From Streptomyces sp. NBC_00576 (GTDB taxonomy: Bacteria > Actinomycetota > Actinomycetes > Streptomycetales > Streptomycetaceae), in the NCBI RefSeq assembly GCF_036345175.1, contig NZ_CP107780.1, forward strand, positions 1,612,001-1,676,000: a DNA stretch of 64,000 bases. Direction: 5' to 3'. Of the stretch, positions 1 to 11,146 are shown piece by piece. The translations under genes and the position numbers were made by a program. Positions within the stretch are counted from its first letter, which is position 1, and each line of letters begins with the position of its first letter. The notes beneath the pieces are model-generated. The model had not been told where the DNA came from. It saw only the letters and a list, made by a program, of their open reading frames with translations, and searched no databases.

Positions 1-365
1 ATGCGCCAGTACATGAAGACCGCCATCCACGACGAGTTGCTCGACGCCTCCAAGCTCGACGGCGCGAACTTCCTGCGCCAGTTCTGGCACGTGGCACTGC
101 CGGTGGTCCGCCCCGGTCTCGCCTTCCTCGGCATCTTCACCTTCATGGGCCAGTGGAACGACTTCGCCTGGCCCCTGATCTCCCTCACCAATCCCGACAA
201 CGTGACCCTCCAGGTCGCGCTGTCCCAGCTCAACGGCACCCACGGCACCACCGACTACGGCATCGTGATGACCGGCGCGCTGCTCGCCCTCATCCCCCTG
301 CTGATCGTGTTCGCGATCGGCGCCAAGCAGATCATCGGCGACCTCGCGAAGGGAGCGGTCCGCGG

Positions 366-369
<4 letters not shown>
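1..369 (+). CDS. Carbohydrate ABC transporter permease (MalG-type), 3' part
   Basis: C-terminal 122 residues of an inner-membrane permease of a CUT1-type sugar ABC importer. The residues around ASKLDGANFLRQFWHVALP fit the EAA loop that contacts the ATPase. After it come hydrophobic membrane segments (GLAFLGIFTFMG and GALLALIPLLIVFAIG) and the short basic tail typical of MalG-like proteins. The window starts on an ATG, but the family is about 270-300 residues long, so this Met is almost certainly internal and the gene begins upstream. Its TGA overlaps the ATG of the beta-galactosidase gene (ATGA), so the two are translationally coupled, which suggests uptake of a galactoside. The substrate-binding protein and first permease would lie upstream and are not visible. 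Confidence 0.93.
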
Positions 370-3327
<2,958 letters not shown>

Positions 3328-3329
<2 letters not shown>

Positions 3330-3410
3330 GACCTGTCGTCACATTCCCGCCTGCCTCGCGACGCCAGGCCCGCCCTTCGGGCGGACGACGGGCATGTGAC
3401 GACAGGCCCT
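3328..3410. repeat. MITE-like 83-bp element with about 24-bp terminal inverted repeats
   Basis: The left end reads AGGACCTGTCGTCACATTCC and the reverse complement of the right end reads AGGGCCTGTCGTCACATGCC. The inverted repeats include a perfect 13-bp arm (CCTGTCGTCACAT, 3332-3344 and 3394-3406). Inside lies a second hairpin, CCGCCC-TTC-GGGCGG (3370-3384). The left end overlaps the lacZ stop codon. The nested structure looks like a non-autonomous mobile element derived from an insertion sequence. It would also fold in RNA and could act as a terminator or mRNA processing site between lacZ and the next gene. I see no clear target-site duplication. Confidence 0.6.
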
Positions 3411-3456
3411 CCCCCACACACCTCCTCTCACCTCACAGAACCTCACGGAGTCAGTT

Positions 3457-5316
3457 GTGTGCACCTCGCACGAGTCCGGGCACGAACCTGCCCTCGAAGC
3501 ACCCCAGGCGGGCGCCGGACGGCGTACCTTCCTGCGGGCGACCGCGCTGATCGGGGCGGCGGCGACCACGTCCGTCACCCTGCCTACGGCCGCCGAGGCC
3601 CTGACGGACAAGGCACGTTCGTCCTGGCGACCCGACACCGAGAGCCGCCGGTTCACGCTCGCCGTGATGCCCGACACCCAGTACCTGTTCGACGGGCCGA
3701 GCATCAACCCGGCGCCGATCGAGGCCTCGCTGCGCTATCTGCTGGAGCACGGTAGGGACGAGAACATCGTCTTCCTCACGCATCTGGGCGACATCACGGA
3801 GAACGGCGCACAGGCCGAAGTCACCGCTGCGGGCAAGGCCTTCGAGGTGCTCGACCGGCGCGGAGTGGGCTACAGCGTCCTCGCCGGCAACCACGACGTC
3901 CGCTCGTCCACCACCGACCAGCGCGGGGCGACCCCGTACCTGGACGTCTTCGGACCGGAGCGCTTCCGGTCCAAGCGGACCTTCGGCGGCGCCTCGGCCG
4001 ACGGCTACAACACCTTCCACCTCTTCAAGGCGGCCGGCCGCGAGTGGCTCGTTCTCGCCCTGGACTGGCGGCTGTCGGACGAGGGTTACGCCTGGGCCGA
4101 GAGCGTCCTCGCCCAGCATCCGACCCTGCCGGTCGTCCTCACCACGCACGAACTCGTCTACGAGGACGACACGCTCTCCGCATACGGGCAGCAGCTGTGG
4201 GACAAGCTGGTCAACAACCACGACCAGATCTTCCTCACCCTCAACGGGCACTACTGGCCCGCCGCCCGCGCCACCCGCAAGAACGCGGCCGGGAACGACG
4301 TACACCTGCACCTGACGAACTATCAGAACCGCTACTACGGCGGCGCGGCGATGATCCGCCTCTACCACTTCGACCTCGACCGGAACACCATCGACGTCGA
4401 GACGGTCTCGCCGTGGATCCTGGGCCGGGCGGCCAAGGGGCTCAACGAGCTGGAGCGCGAGGAGATGGAGCTCTCCGGCGACGCGGACCGCTTCTCCGTG
4501 GACATCGACTTCGAGCAGCGGTTCTCGGGTTTCGCGCCGGTGGCGCCGCGGCCGGCCCGGCCGGCGAAGAAGATGCTGGTTCCCGGGACAGTCGCATACT
4601 GGCGCTTCGACGGACAGCGGGACGGCGCAGCCTTGACCGGCACAGTCCGCGACCAGTCGGGCCGTGGCAACGACCTGACCCTCGTCACGGTCGGCGCAGC
4701 CGCGCTCACCTGGTCGTCCGACCACCACCCGGACCAGCCGGGCCACGGCAGCCTTGAGTTCCAGGGCTACAAGTCCCCGCTGAGGGGCGCGTATCTGCGC
4801 ACGGTCGACGGAGCGCCCCTCAACTCGGCCACGTTCAAGGCCGGTTACACCATCGAGGCGTTCTACCGCCTCCCGGCCGACTGGGACCCCGCGCACCACG
4901 CCTGGGGCGGACTCGTCAGCCGTACCGGTACGGGCGGGGCGGCGGGCAAGACCGCGGACGATCCGGACGAGCCGTTGGCCACGCTGTCGCTCTCCGACGG
5001 GCCGGGCCCGCAGTGGGCGGTCCGGCCACTCAACCAGGAGGGCATCGCGACCAACTGGGGCGACGAGACCGCGCGGGAGGTGTGGTGGCACGTGGCCGTG
5101 GTCAACGACGGCCGGCACACCACGCTGTACGTCCAGGGGTGCCCGGTGGCCCGCAATCCGCACGCCACCGCGGTCGGACTCACCTCGGTCGGGCTGCCGT
5201 GGCTGCTCGGCGGCTACGAGTACGCGGGAAAGATCGACCAGATCCTGCACGCCCGCCTCGGCGACGTACGGATCGTCGAACGGGCCTTGCCCGTCAGCTC
5301 GTTCATGAACCACTGA
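3457..5316 (+). CDS. Tat-secreted metallophosphoesterase with C-terminal LamG/ConA-like domain
   Basis: 619 residues. The N-terminus has a twin-arginine motif (RRTFLRA, about 22-28) and a hydrophobic, Ala-rich stretch, so Tat export is likely. The calcineurin-like phosphoesterase domain (about 60-340) shows its metal ligands in order: MPDTQY, HLGDITENG, AGNHD, TTHE and NGHYW. A ConA-like/LamG jelly roll (about 370-615, from VAYWRFDG to GDVRIVERAL) probably binds carbohydrate. The GTG at 3457 is the first start in frame giving a Tat leader. Family members act on phosphomonoesters or phosphodiesters; the natural substrate is unknown. It lies between a galactosidase gene and a PHP phosphoesterase gene, suggesting use of a phosphorylated polysaccharide or glycolipid. 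Confidence 0.85.
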   Translation: MCTSHESGHEPALEAPQAGAGRRTFLRATALIGAAATTSVTLPTAAEALTDKARSSWRPDTESRRFTLAVMPDTQYLFDGPSINPAPIEASLRYLLEHGRDENIVFLTHLGDITENGAQAEVTAAGKAFEVLDRRGVGYSVLAGNHDVRSSTTDQRGATPYLDVFGPERFRSKRTFGGASADGYNTFHLFKAAGREWLVLALDWRLSDEGYAWAESVLAQHPTLPVVLTTHELVYEDDTLSAYGQQLWDKLVNNHDQIFLTLNGHYWPAARATRKNAAGNDVHLHLTNYQNRYYGGAAMIRLYHFDLDRNTIDVETVSPWILGRAAKGLNELEREEMELSGDADRFSVDIDFEQRFSGFAPVAPRPARPAKKMLVPGTVAYWRFDGQRDGAALTGTVRDQSGRGNDLTLVTVGAAALTWSSDHHPDQPGHGSLEFQGYKSPLRGAYLRTVDGAPLNSATFKAGYTIEAFYRLPADWDPAHHAWGGLVSRTGTGGAAGKTADDPDEPLATLSLSDGPGPQWAVRPLNQEGIATNWGDETAREVWWHVAVVNDGRHTTLYVQGCPVARNPHATAVGLTSVGLPWLLGGYEYAGKIDQILHARLGDVRIVERALPVSSFMNH

Positions 5317-5395
5317 CGCACACCGTCGGGCTCCGCCAAGCCTCCTGGACTTCACAACTCTGCAGATCCACCAGATCCCAAGGGACTCACAGACC

Positions 5396-7066
5396 ATGAC
5401 AGAGCAACAGCTGCCTGCTTGGGCCGACCCCGCCGTCTCCCCCGCCGGCCTCGACGCCCAGGGCGTCTCCCGGCGTCAACTCCTGCACCGGGCGGGCCTG
5501 TTCGGCGCCGCCTTCGCCGCCGGTTCGCTGGCGACGCCCGCTGCCGCGGCGGGCCCGCGACGGCTCGGCGGAAGCGACCCGCGTCTCGCCTACCTCGTCG
5601 GCGACCATCACATCCACAGCGTGTACAGCCACGACGCCAAGTACACGTTCTCCCAACTGGCGGCAGCGGGCGAGAAGTTCGGCCTCGACTGGATGGTGTT
5701 CACCGAGCACTCCAACTTCGGGCACGCCCAGTACGGCGCCCCGCTGGAGCACGCCGAGATCCTCAAGGCGCGGGCCGAGAACCCGCGTCAGCTGATCTTC
5801 CAGGGCCTGGAGTGGTACATCCCGGGCGCCGAGCACTGCACGGTCTTCTCGCCGCCCGGCCGCCACGAGGTCGAGCTGCTCACCAAGTTCGAGAGCGCCT
5901 ACGACGGCAAGCTCCTCGGCTACACCGAGGGCTCGGCCGGCGCGGCGGACACCGCCCGCAACGAGGCGCACGCGGTCAAGGCGATCAAGTGGCTGGCCGA
6001 GCAGCGCCGCACCGGTTACGTCGACGACGTGCTGGTCCTCGCCAACCACCCGATGCGCCTGGGCATCGACTCCCCGCACGAGATGCGCAACTGGCGGGAC
6101 GCTGCTCCCGAGATCATGGTCGGCATGGAGGGCGCGCCCGGCGCCCAGGGTGCGGCCATCCCCGGCTGGCGCGGGGCCACCTCGATCCGCGGCGAGTACG
6201 AGAACAAGCCCACGGCACAGTCCTGGCAGGGCTATCCCGCGGACGGGTATCTGACGTACGGCGGTTTCGACTGGGCGACCGCGACGGTCGGCGGTCTGTG
6301 GGACTCGATGCTGGCAGAAGGCAGCCTGTTCTCGATCACCACGAACTCCGACGCCCACCGGATCGTCTTCGACACCTGGAAGAACGGCGACTGGGCGGCC
6401 GGGCAGAACTTCGACAACACCGGCAAGCTGCCCGACCCGGTGAACACCGACACCCCACAGCCCGGCAGCGACTTCTGGCCCGGCCAGTTCAGCCGCACCC
6501 ACGTGGGCGTCACGGGCTACGGCTACCGCTCGGTGATGGCGGGTATGCGCGCGGGCCGGGTCTGGCTGGACCACGGTCATCTGCTGGACGGGCTCGACGT
6601 ACGGCTGACGCGTGACTGCGACTTCGGCCGGGGTGTCACGCTGGGCGGCCGGCTCCGCGTCCGCAGGGGCGAGAAGCTCACGCTGAACATCACCGTGACC
6701 ACCGCGTCCCGTCTCAACCCCCAGGGAGTCCTGCCCGAGTTGGCGCACGTCGACGTGATCCGGGGCGCGGTGCGCGGTCCGGCCACCGACCGGGACACCT
6801 GGCGGGCGCCGGACACGAAGGTCGTGAAGTCGAAGGACGTGACGGGGCGCAAGGGGACGTACACCCTGCGTGTGGCGCTGACCGCCGGCGACGAGTCGTT
6901 CTACGTCCGGCTGCGCGGCAGCGACGGCAACCGGCACGGCGCCGGTTACCTCGGTGCCGCCGTCGACCCGCACGGGCCGATACCGCACGAGCCCGGAAAC
7001 GGTGACCCGTGGGCCGACACGTGGTTCTATTCCAACCCGGTGTTCGTCGACGTCGTAGGCGGCTGA
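5396..7066 (+). CDS. Tat-secreted PHP-domain metal-dependent phosphoesterase
   Basis: 556 residues. The twin-arginine segment SRRQLLHRAGLFGAA (about 25-39) precedes an Ala-rich region, so Tat export is likely. PHP metal-binding motifs are visible: DHHIHSVYSHDA (His-x-His), FTEHSNFGH, ANHPMR and TNSDAHR. The C-terminal part (about 400-556) is beta-rich and may be an accessory domain. The ATG at 5396 lies 79 bases after the preceding gene on the same strand, consistent with one transcript, and a strong hairpin follows at 7138. PHP enzymes are phosphoesterases; the substrate here cannot be read from sequence. Confidence 0.85.
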   Translation: MTEQQLPAWADPAVSPAGLDAQGVSRRQLLHRAGLFGAAFAAGSLATPAAAAGPRRLGGSDPRLAYLVGDHHIHSVYSHDAKYTFSQLAAAGEKFGLDWMVFTEHSNFGHAQYGAPLEHAEILKARAENPRQLIFQGLEWYIPGAEHCTVFSPPGRHEVELLTKFESAYDGKLLGYTEGSAGAADTARNEAHAVKAIKWLAEQRRTGYVDDVLVLANHPMRLGIDSPHEMRNWRDAAPEIMVGMEGAPGAQGAAIPGWRGATSIRGEYENKPTAQSWQGYPADGYLTYGGFDWATATVGGLWDSMLAEGSLFSITTNSDAHRIVFDTWKNGDWAAGQNFDNTGKLPDPVNTDTPQPGSDFWPGQFSRTHVGVTGYGYRSVMAGMRAGRVWLDHGHLLDGLDVRLTRDCDFGRGVTLGGRLRVRRGEKLTLNITVTTASRLNPQGVLPELAHVDVIRGAVRGPATDRDTWRAPDTKVVKSKDVTGRKGTYTLRVALTAGDESFYVRLRGSDGNRHGAGYLGAAVDPHGPIPHEPGNGDPWADTWFYSNPVFVDVVGG

Positions 7067-7137
7067 CTGATGAATCTGATGAAGGGGCGACTTCTGCCCC
7101 TCGGGGCGTTATTAGGCCTGTCGGGGGCGCTCGTGCT

Positions 7138-7167
7138 CGGCGGCGGATAAACAGCAATCCGCCGCCG
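7138..7167 (+). terminator. Intrinsic-type hairpin terminator after the galactoside/phosphoesterase genes
   Basis: A perfect 11-bp stem, CGGCGGCGGAT (7138-7148) with ATCCGCCGCCG (7157-7167), encloses an 8-base AT-rich loop. There is no U-tract, as is usual in Streptomyces. It lies 71 bases after the PHP gene stop and before the PaaX gene. A small possible ORF (7070-7150) ends inside the hairpin loop. Confidence 0.7.
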
Positions 7168-7318
7168 GCGGGCTTGCGGCGCCCTGGGCAGGGCCGTGTC
7201 CATCGCGCCCTCCGCCGCGGCGGCCTCCCGGGCCCCGGACGCACAGGATGCGTGCGGTCCGGGCGGGGCGGCGTACCAGCAGGTCACAGGCTGACGAAGT
7301 GATCGACAGGGGCGTAGC

Positions 7319-8185
7319 GTGGGCAGCGTGACCACCGAGGAGCCGCTGCGGCCGCAGTCCCTGATGCTGACGTTCCTGGGCGATCAGGTGTTCGGGCGTG
7401 ATGTCTGTGTGTACTCGGGCAGCATCATCGACGTGTTCGCGCGGGCAGGCATCGGCGAGCAGGCGACCCGTTCGACGCTGACCCGGATGGTGAGCCGCGG
7501 TCTGCTGCGCCGCCAGCGCGCGGGCCGACGGATGTACTTCGGGCTGACCGGGCGTTCGGCGGCCGTACTGGCGGACGGCGACCAGCGCATCTGGCACACC
7601 GGCGCGGTCAACCGCCACTGGGACGGCACCTGGACCCTGCTCGGATTCTCGCTTCCCGAGTCCTGGCAGCGCCAACGCCACGACCTGCGCTCGCAGTTGA
7701 CGTGGAGCGGCTTCGGGGCGTTGTTCAACGGTCTGTGGATCGCGCCGGGCGAGGTCGACGTGTCCGCCCTGCTGACCGAACTCGGCCTGTCCGCCCATGT
7801 GAAGGTGTTCCGGGCGCACGCCGAAGCGGGCATGGACATCGGTGCGATGATCGAGGAGACCTGGGAGCTGGCCGAACTGGCCGCGCGCTACGAGGCGTTC
7901 GTACGGCGGTGGCAGCCCTGGGAGACCGAGCTTCCGGCGGCGGACGACTCCCTCTCCCTGCGCCTGGTCCTGCAGGCCGAGTGGCTGGGCATCATCCGCG
8001 ACGATCCGCGTCTCCCGGTGAAGCACCTTCCGGACGGCTGGGCGGCGGAACAGGCCGAGAAGACGTTCCGGACGGTGTACGAGCGGCTCACACCGCTCGC
8101 CCAGGAAGCCTCGGAACGCCTTGTCGACCTTGTGCCCGTACGCGAGGACCAAACAGATCAGACGGATCAGACGGATCAGGCGTAG
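7319..8185 (+). CDS. PaaX-family transcriptional regulator
   Basis: 288 residues, the normal PaaX length. The N-terminal winged helix (about 8-70, with SLMLTFLGDQVF and QATRSTLTRMVSRGLLRRQ) is followed by the PaaX central domain (DGTWTLLGFSLPES) and the PaaX C-terminal region. Members repress aromatic-acid catabolic genes and release DNA on binding an acyl-CoA such as phenylacetyl-CoA. The GTG at 7319 has a purine-rich AGGGGC at suitable distance; GTG 7328 is an alternative. The protein ends in a three-fold Thr-Asp-Gln repeat encoded by 9-bp repeats (8153-8179). Its last 10 bases overlap the convergent MaoC gene. It may control the adjacent acyl-CoA degradation operon. Confidence 0.9.
   Translation: MGSVTTEEPLRPQSLMLTFLGDQVFGRDVCVYSGSIIDVFARAGIGEQATRSTLTRMVSRGLLRRQRAGRRMYFGLTGRSAAVLADGDQRIWHTGAVNRHWDGTWTLLGFSLPESWQRQRHDLRSQLTWSGFGALFNGLWIAPGEVDVSALLTELGLSAHVKVFRAHAEAGMDIGAMIEETWELAELAARYEAFVRRWQPWETELPAADDSLSLRLVLQAEWLGIIRDDPRLPVKHLPDGWAAEQAEKTFRTVYERLTPLAQEASERLVDLVPVREDQTDQTDQTDQA
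8153..8179 (+). repeat. 9-bp x3 in-frame microsatellite at the PaaX C-terminus
   Basis: Three copies of AC(A/G)GATCAG encode Thr-Asp-Gln repeats at the very end of the PaaX gene and run into the stop codon of the convergent MaoC gene. Gain or loss of a unit would keep the PaaX frame but also change the last codons of MaoC. Confidence 0.7.
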
Positions 8186-8631
8186 AAACGGGACAGGCTC
8201 TGCAGCACCGCCGCCGGCTTCGGGGCGCCCTCGATCTCGATCGTGCCGTCGACGGTGATCTGCACCCCGCCCTTCACATCCTCGACGTCGGCCAGCCTGC
8301 CGACCAGGCGGATCTTCGAGCCGACCTTCACGGGTGAGGGGAAACGCACCTTGTTGAGGCCGTAGTTGACCTTCGTGGTGACGCCCTGGACGTCCAGCAG
8401 CTCGGTGAAGAGCGGGATGAAGAGGGAGAGGGTGAGGTATCCGTGGGCGATCGGGGCGCCGAAGGGGCCTTCGGCGGCCTTCTCCGGGTCCACGTGGATC
8501 CACTGGTGGTCGCCGGTCGCGTCGGCGAAGGTGTTGATGCGCTCCTGCGTGACCTCGATCCACTCACTGGTGCCCAGGTCGCTGCCGGCGAGCTTCTTGA
8601 GTTCGTCGATGCCGTTGACCGTGATGCTCAT
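8176..8631 (-). CDS. MaoC-family enoyl-CoA hydratase (CouN/PhdC-like role)
   Basis: 151 residues with a single hot-dog fold. It carries the MaoC hydratase motif with catalytic Asp and His in FADATGDHQWIHVDPEKA and a following GAPIAHGYLTLSL. It should hydrate an enoyl-CoA without oxidation. It is the last gene of the minus-strand operon SDR / amidohydrolase / CoA ligase / MaoC. In loci degrading p-hydroxycinnamates by CoA-dependent side-chain removal, this enzyme hydrates the cinnamoyl-CoA double bond. Its 3' end overlaps the convergent PaaX gene by 10 bases. The specific substrate is inferred from the neighbours. Confidence 0.9.
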   Translation of the reverse strand: MSITVNGIDELKKLAGSDLGTSEWIEVTQERINTFADATGDHQWIHVDPEKAAEGPFGAPIAHGYLTLSLFIPLFTELLDVQGVTTKVNYGLNKVRFPSPVKVGSKIRLVGRLADVEDVKGGVQITVDGTIEIEGAPKPAAVLQSLSRFYA

Positions 8632-8698
8632 ATCGCGTTCCTTAACTGGGAGTTGAGCTGGTAGTTGTTGCGGGAGCGGGCCCGGCGAGGGCCAGGGC

Positions 8699-10204
8699 CT
8701 AGGAACCCGCGCCGAAGGCCTTGCGCACCCGGGCCTTGAGGAGCTTTCCGGAGGCGGTGCGCGGGAGTTCGTCCGCGATGACGACCGACTTCGGGATCTT
8801 GTACTTGGCGAGCCGCCCGGACAGTGAGGCCAGTACCTCGTCCTCGTCCAGGGCCGCGCCCTCGCGGGGCACGACGACCGCGCGTGGCACCTCGCCCCAC
8901 TTCTCGTCGGCGACGCCGATGACCGCGCACTCGACGATGTCGGGGTGGGCCAGGAGCAGATCCTCGATCTCGGCGGGGTAGATGTTCTCCCCGCCCGAGA
9001 TGATCATGTCCTTGATGCGGTCGACGACGAAGACGTACCCGTCCTCGTCGATCCGGGCGGCGTCCCCGCTGCGGAACCAGCCGTCCGTGAAGGAGGCGGC
9101 CGTCTCCTCGGGGAGCCCCCAGTAGCCCGGCATGACGTGCGGTCCCCGGACCACGATCTCGCCGGGCTCGCCGACCTCTGCCGGGGTCAGGTCCGGCCGT
9201 ACCACCCGTACGTCGCTGAAGAAGTGCGGTACGCCCGCCGAACCGGCCTTGCTGATCGCGTGTTCGGCGTCCAGGAAGAGGGTCCCGGGTGAGGCCTCGG
9301 TCATGCCGTACCCCTGGAGGAAGGTGAGCCCTCGCTCCTGGAAGGCGGCGATGAGCGGGGTCGGTACCGGTGAGCCGCCGCACGAGAGCATGCGCAGCGA
9401 CGACAGGTCGGCCTCGGCCCAGCGCGGATGTCTCGCCACCTGGTCGAACATGGTCGGCACCCCGAACATGAAGGTGATCCGGTGCTGTTCGATCAGGTCG
9501 AAGGTCTCGTCCGCCGCGAAGGACTCGACCAGCACACATGTACCGCCCTTGAGCAGCACGGGCAGGGTGAGCATGTTCAGCCCGGCCGTGTGGAACAACG
9601 GGGCGGAGACCAGGGCGCGTTCGTCGGTGATGACGTCCTGGTCGACGAGCACGTTGACGGCGTTCCAGGTCAGGTTGCCGTGCGTGAGCATGGCGCCCTT
9701 GGGACGGCCGGTCGTGCCCGAGGTGTACATGATGATGCAGGTGTCGTCGGCGGTGACCGGCGCGTCGATCGGCTCGGCGGAGGAACCGGCGAGCGCCTCC
9801 TCGTACTCGGCGCCGACCTCGACGTACGCACGCACGTCCGTGCTGCCGGGCAGTCCGGCGACGAGGCCGGCGTGCGAGGGGCCGTAGACCAGGGCCTTGG
9901 TGCCGGAGTCGGCGAGCTGGTAGGCGATCTCCGGGCCGGCGAGGCGGGTGTTGAGCGGTACGAAGACCGCGCCGAGCGTCCCCGCCGCGAACAGTGTCTC
10001 CAGGTAGGAGGGATGGTTCGGGCCCAGATAGGCGATCCGGTCGCCCCGGCGCACGCCCCGGTCACGCAGGGCGTGTGCGAGCCGGGTGGTGCGCTCGTAC
10101 AGCCGTGCGTAGCTGATCGTGGTGTCGCCGTGGATCAGGGCGGTGCGTTGGGGGGTCTTGCGGGCCCGGCGGGCGGGCCAAGACCCCAGTCCCTCGTTGC
10201 GCAT
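8699..10204 (-). CDS. AMP-forming acyl/hydroxycinnamoyl-CoA ligase (CouL/PhdA-like)
   Basis: 501 residues, an ANL-superfamily adenylate-forming ligase. The P-loop-like motif is MYTSGTTGRPKG, followed by LQGYGMTEASPG, the hinge region SGDAARIDEDGY and the C-terminal catalytic Lys in PRTASGKLLKARV. It converts a carboxylic acid, ATP and CoA to the acyl-CoA. The ATG at 10204 gives a standard N-terminus. Its place between amidohydrolase and MaoC genes, with an adjacent MarR regulator and MHS transporter, fits activation of p-coumarate or ferulate. A FadD-type fatty acid or steroid substrate cannot be excluded from sequence alone. Confidence 0.9.
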   Translation of the reverse strand: MRNEGLGSWPARRARKTPQRTALIHGDTTISYARLYERTTRLAHALRDRGVRRGDRIAYLGPNHPSYLETLFAAGTLGAVFVPLNTRLAGPEIAYQLADSGTKALVYGPSHAGLVAGLPGSTDVRAYVEVGAEYEEALAGSSAEPIDAPVTADDTCIIMYTSGTTGRPKGAMLTHGNLTWNAVNVLVDQDVITDERALVSAPLFHTAGLNMLTLPVLLKGGTCVLVESFAADETFDLIEQHRITFMFGVPTMFDQVARHPRWAEADLSSLRMLSCGGSPVPTPLIAAFQERGLTFLQGYGMTEASPGTLFLDAEHAISKAGSAGVPHFFSDVRVVRPDLTPAEVGEPGEIVVRGPHVMPGYWGLPEETAASFTDGWFRSGDAARIDEDGYVFVVDRIKDMIISGGENIYPAEIEDLLLAHPDIVECAVIGVADEKWGEVPRAVVVPREGAALDEDEVLASLSGRLAKYKIPKSVVIADELPRTASGKLLKARVRKAFGAGS

Positions 10205-10259
10205 CGTTGCGCCCCTCTACGAGTTACGAGACATGAGTTGAGAGATACGAGTTACGGGG

Positions 10260-11144
10260 TCACGGCTTCGTGAGCCCGAGCAGCCTGGCCGCGTTCTCCT
10301 TGAGGATCTTCGGCCTGACCTCGTCCTTGATCGGCAGCTTCTCGAAGTCGGCGAGCCAGCGGTCCGGGGTGAGCACCGGGTAGTCCGAGCCGAAGAGGAC
10401 CTTGTCCTTGAGTAGTGTGTTGGCGTACTGCACCAACTGCGGCGGGAAGTACTTCGGCGACCAGCCGGACAGGTCGATGTGCACGCCCGGCTTGTGCGTG
10501 GCGACGGCGAGCGCCTCGTCCTGCCAGGGGAACGACGGATGCGCCAGGATGATCTTCATCTGCGGGAAGTCCGCGGACACGTCGTCGATGTGCAGCGGGT
10601 TCGAGTACTTGAGCCTGATCCCGCCGCCACCGGGGACTCCGGCGCCGATGCCCGTCTGGCCGGTGTGGAAGAGCGCGATCGTGCCGGTCTCCTCGATCAC
10701 CTCGTACAGCTCGTAGGCGACCGAGCGGTCGTTGGGGAAGAAGCCCTGGATGCTGGGGTGGAACTTGAAGCCCTTGACCCCGTACTCCTCGACCAGGCGG
10801 CGGGCCTGCTTGACGCCTGCCCGGCCCCGGAAGGGGTCGATGGAGGCGAAGGGGATCAGCACGTCCGGGTTGGCCGCGGCGGCCTCGGCGACCTCCTCGT
10901 TCGGGACGGGCTCGGTGCCGGTCGCGGACTCGGCGTCCACCGTGAAGATGACGGCGGCCATCTTCCGCTCGCGGTAGTACGCGGCGGTCTCCTCCAGGGT
11001 CGGCTTCCGCTTGCCCTCGACCTTGAAGTAGGCCGACGAGGCGTCGTGGAGGTCGTCGGCCAGGGACGAGGCGCCCTTGGAGGAGATCTCGGCGTGGGTG
11101 TGGACGTCGATCGCGACGAGTTCCTCGACGTTGAGGTTCGCCAT
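10260..11144 (-). CDS. Amidohydrolase-family metal-dependent hydrolase (CouO/PhdE-like)
   Basis: 294 residues, an amidohydrolase_2 TIM barrel. The N-terminal metal motif DVHTHAEIS is present. The other expected ligands lie in LFHTGQTG (about 145-155), ILAHPSFPWQ and FGSDYPVLTPDRW near the C-terminus. Family members include decarboxylases and the beta-ketoacyl-CoA-cleaving hydrolases of the phd/cou phenylpropenoid pathways. Here the gene sits 2 bases after the SDR stop on the same strand, so the pair is co-translated. In the proposed pathway it would release 4-hydroxybenzoate or vanillate after oxidation of the 3-hydroxyacyl-CoA. Confidence 0.85.
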   Translation of the reverse strand: MANLNVEELVAIDVHTHAEISSKGASSLADDLHDASSAYFKVEGKRKPTLEETAAYYRERKMAAVIFTVDAESATGTEPVPNEEVAEAAAANPDVLIPFASIDPFRGRAGVKQARRLVEEYGVKGFKFHPSIQGFFPNDRSVAYELYEVIEETGTIALFHTGQTGIGAGVPGGGGIRLKYSNPLHIDDVSADFPQMKIILAHPSFPWQDEALAVATHKPGVHIDLSGWSPKYFPPQLVQYANTLLKDKVLFGSDYPVLTPDRWLADFEKLPIKDEVRPKILKENAARLLGLTKP

Positions 11145-11146
11145 GG

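Noticed and set aside
153..365. Upstream extension of the beta-galactosidase reading frame
   Set aside because: It overlaps the ABC permease coding sequence in another frame and is Arg/His-rich. ATG 366 with the ATGA overlap is the sensible start.
3451..5397. 648-codon antisense frame opposite the metallophosphoesterase gene
   Set aside because: Composition is Val/Arg/Gly-rich shadow, without motifs, while the other strand has a complete phosphoesterase and LamG domain.
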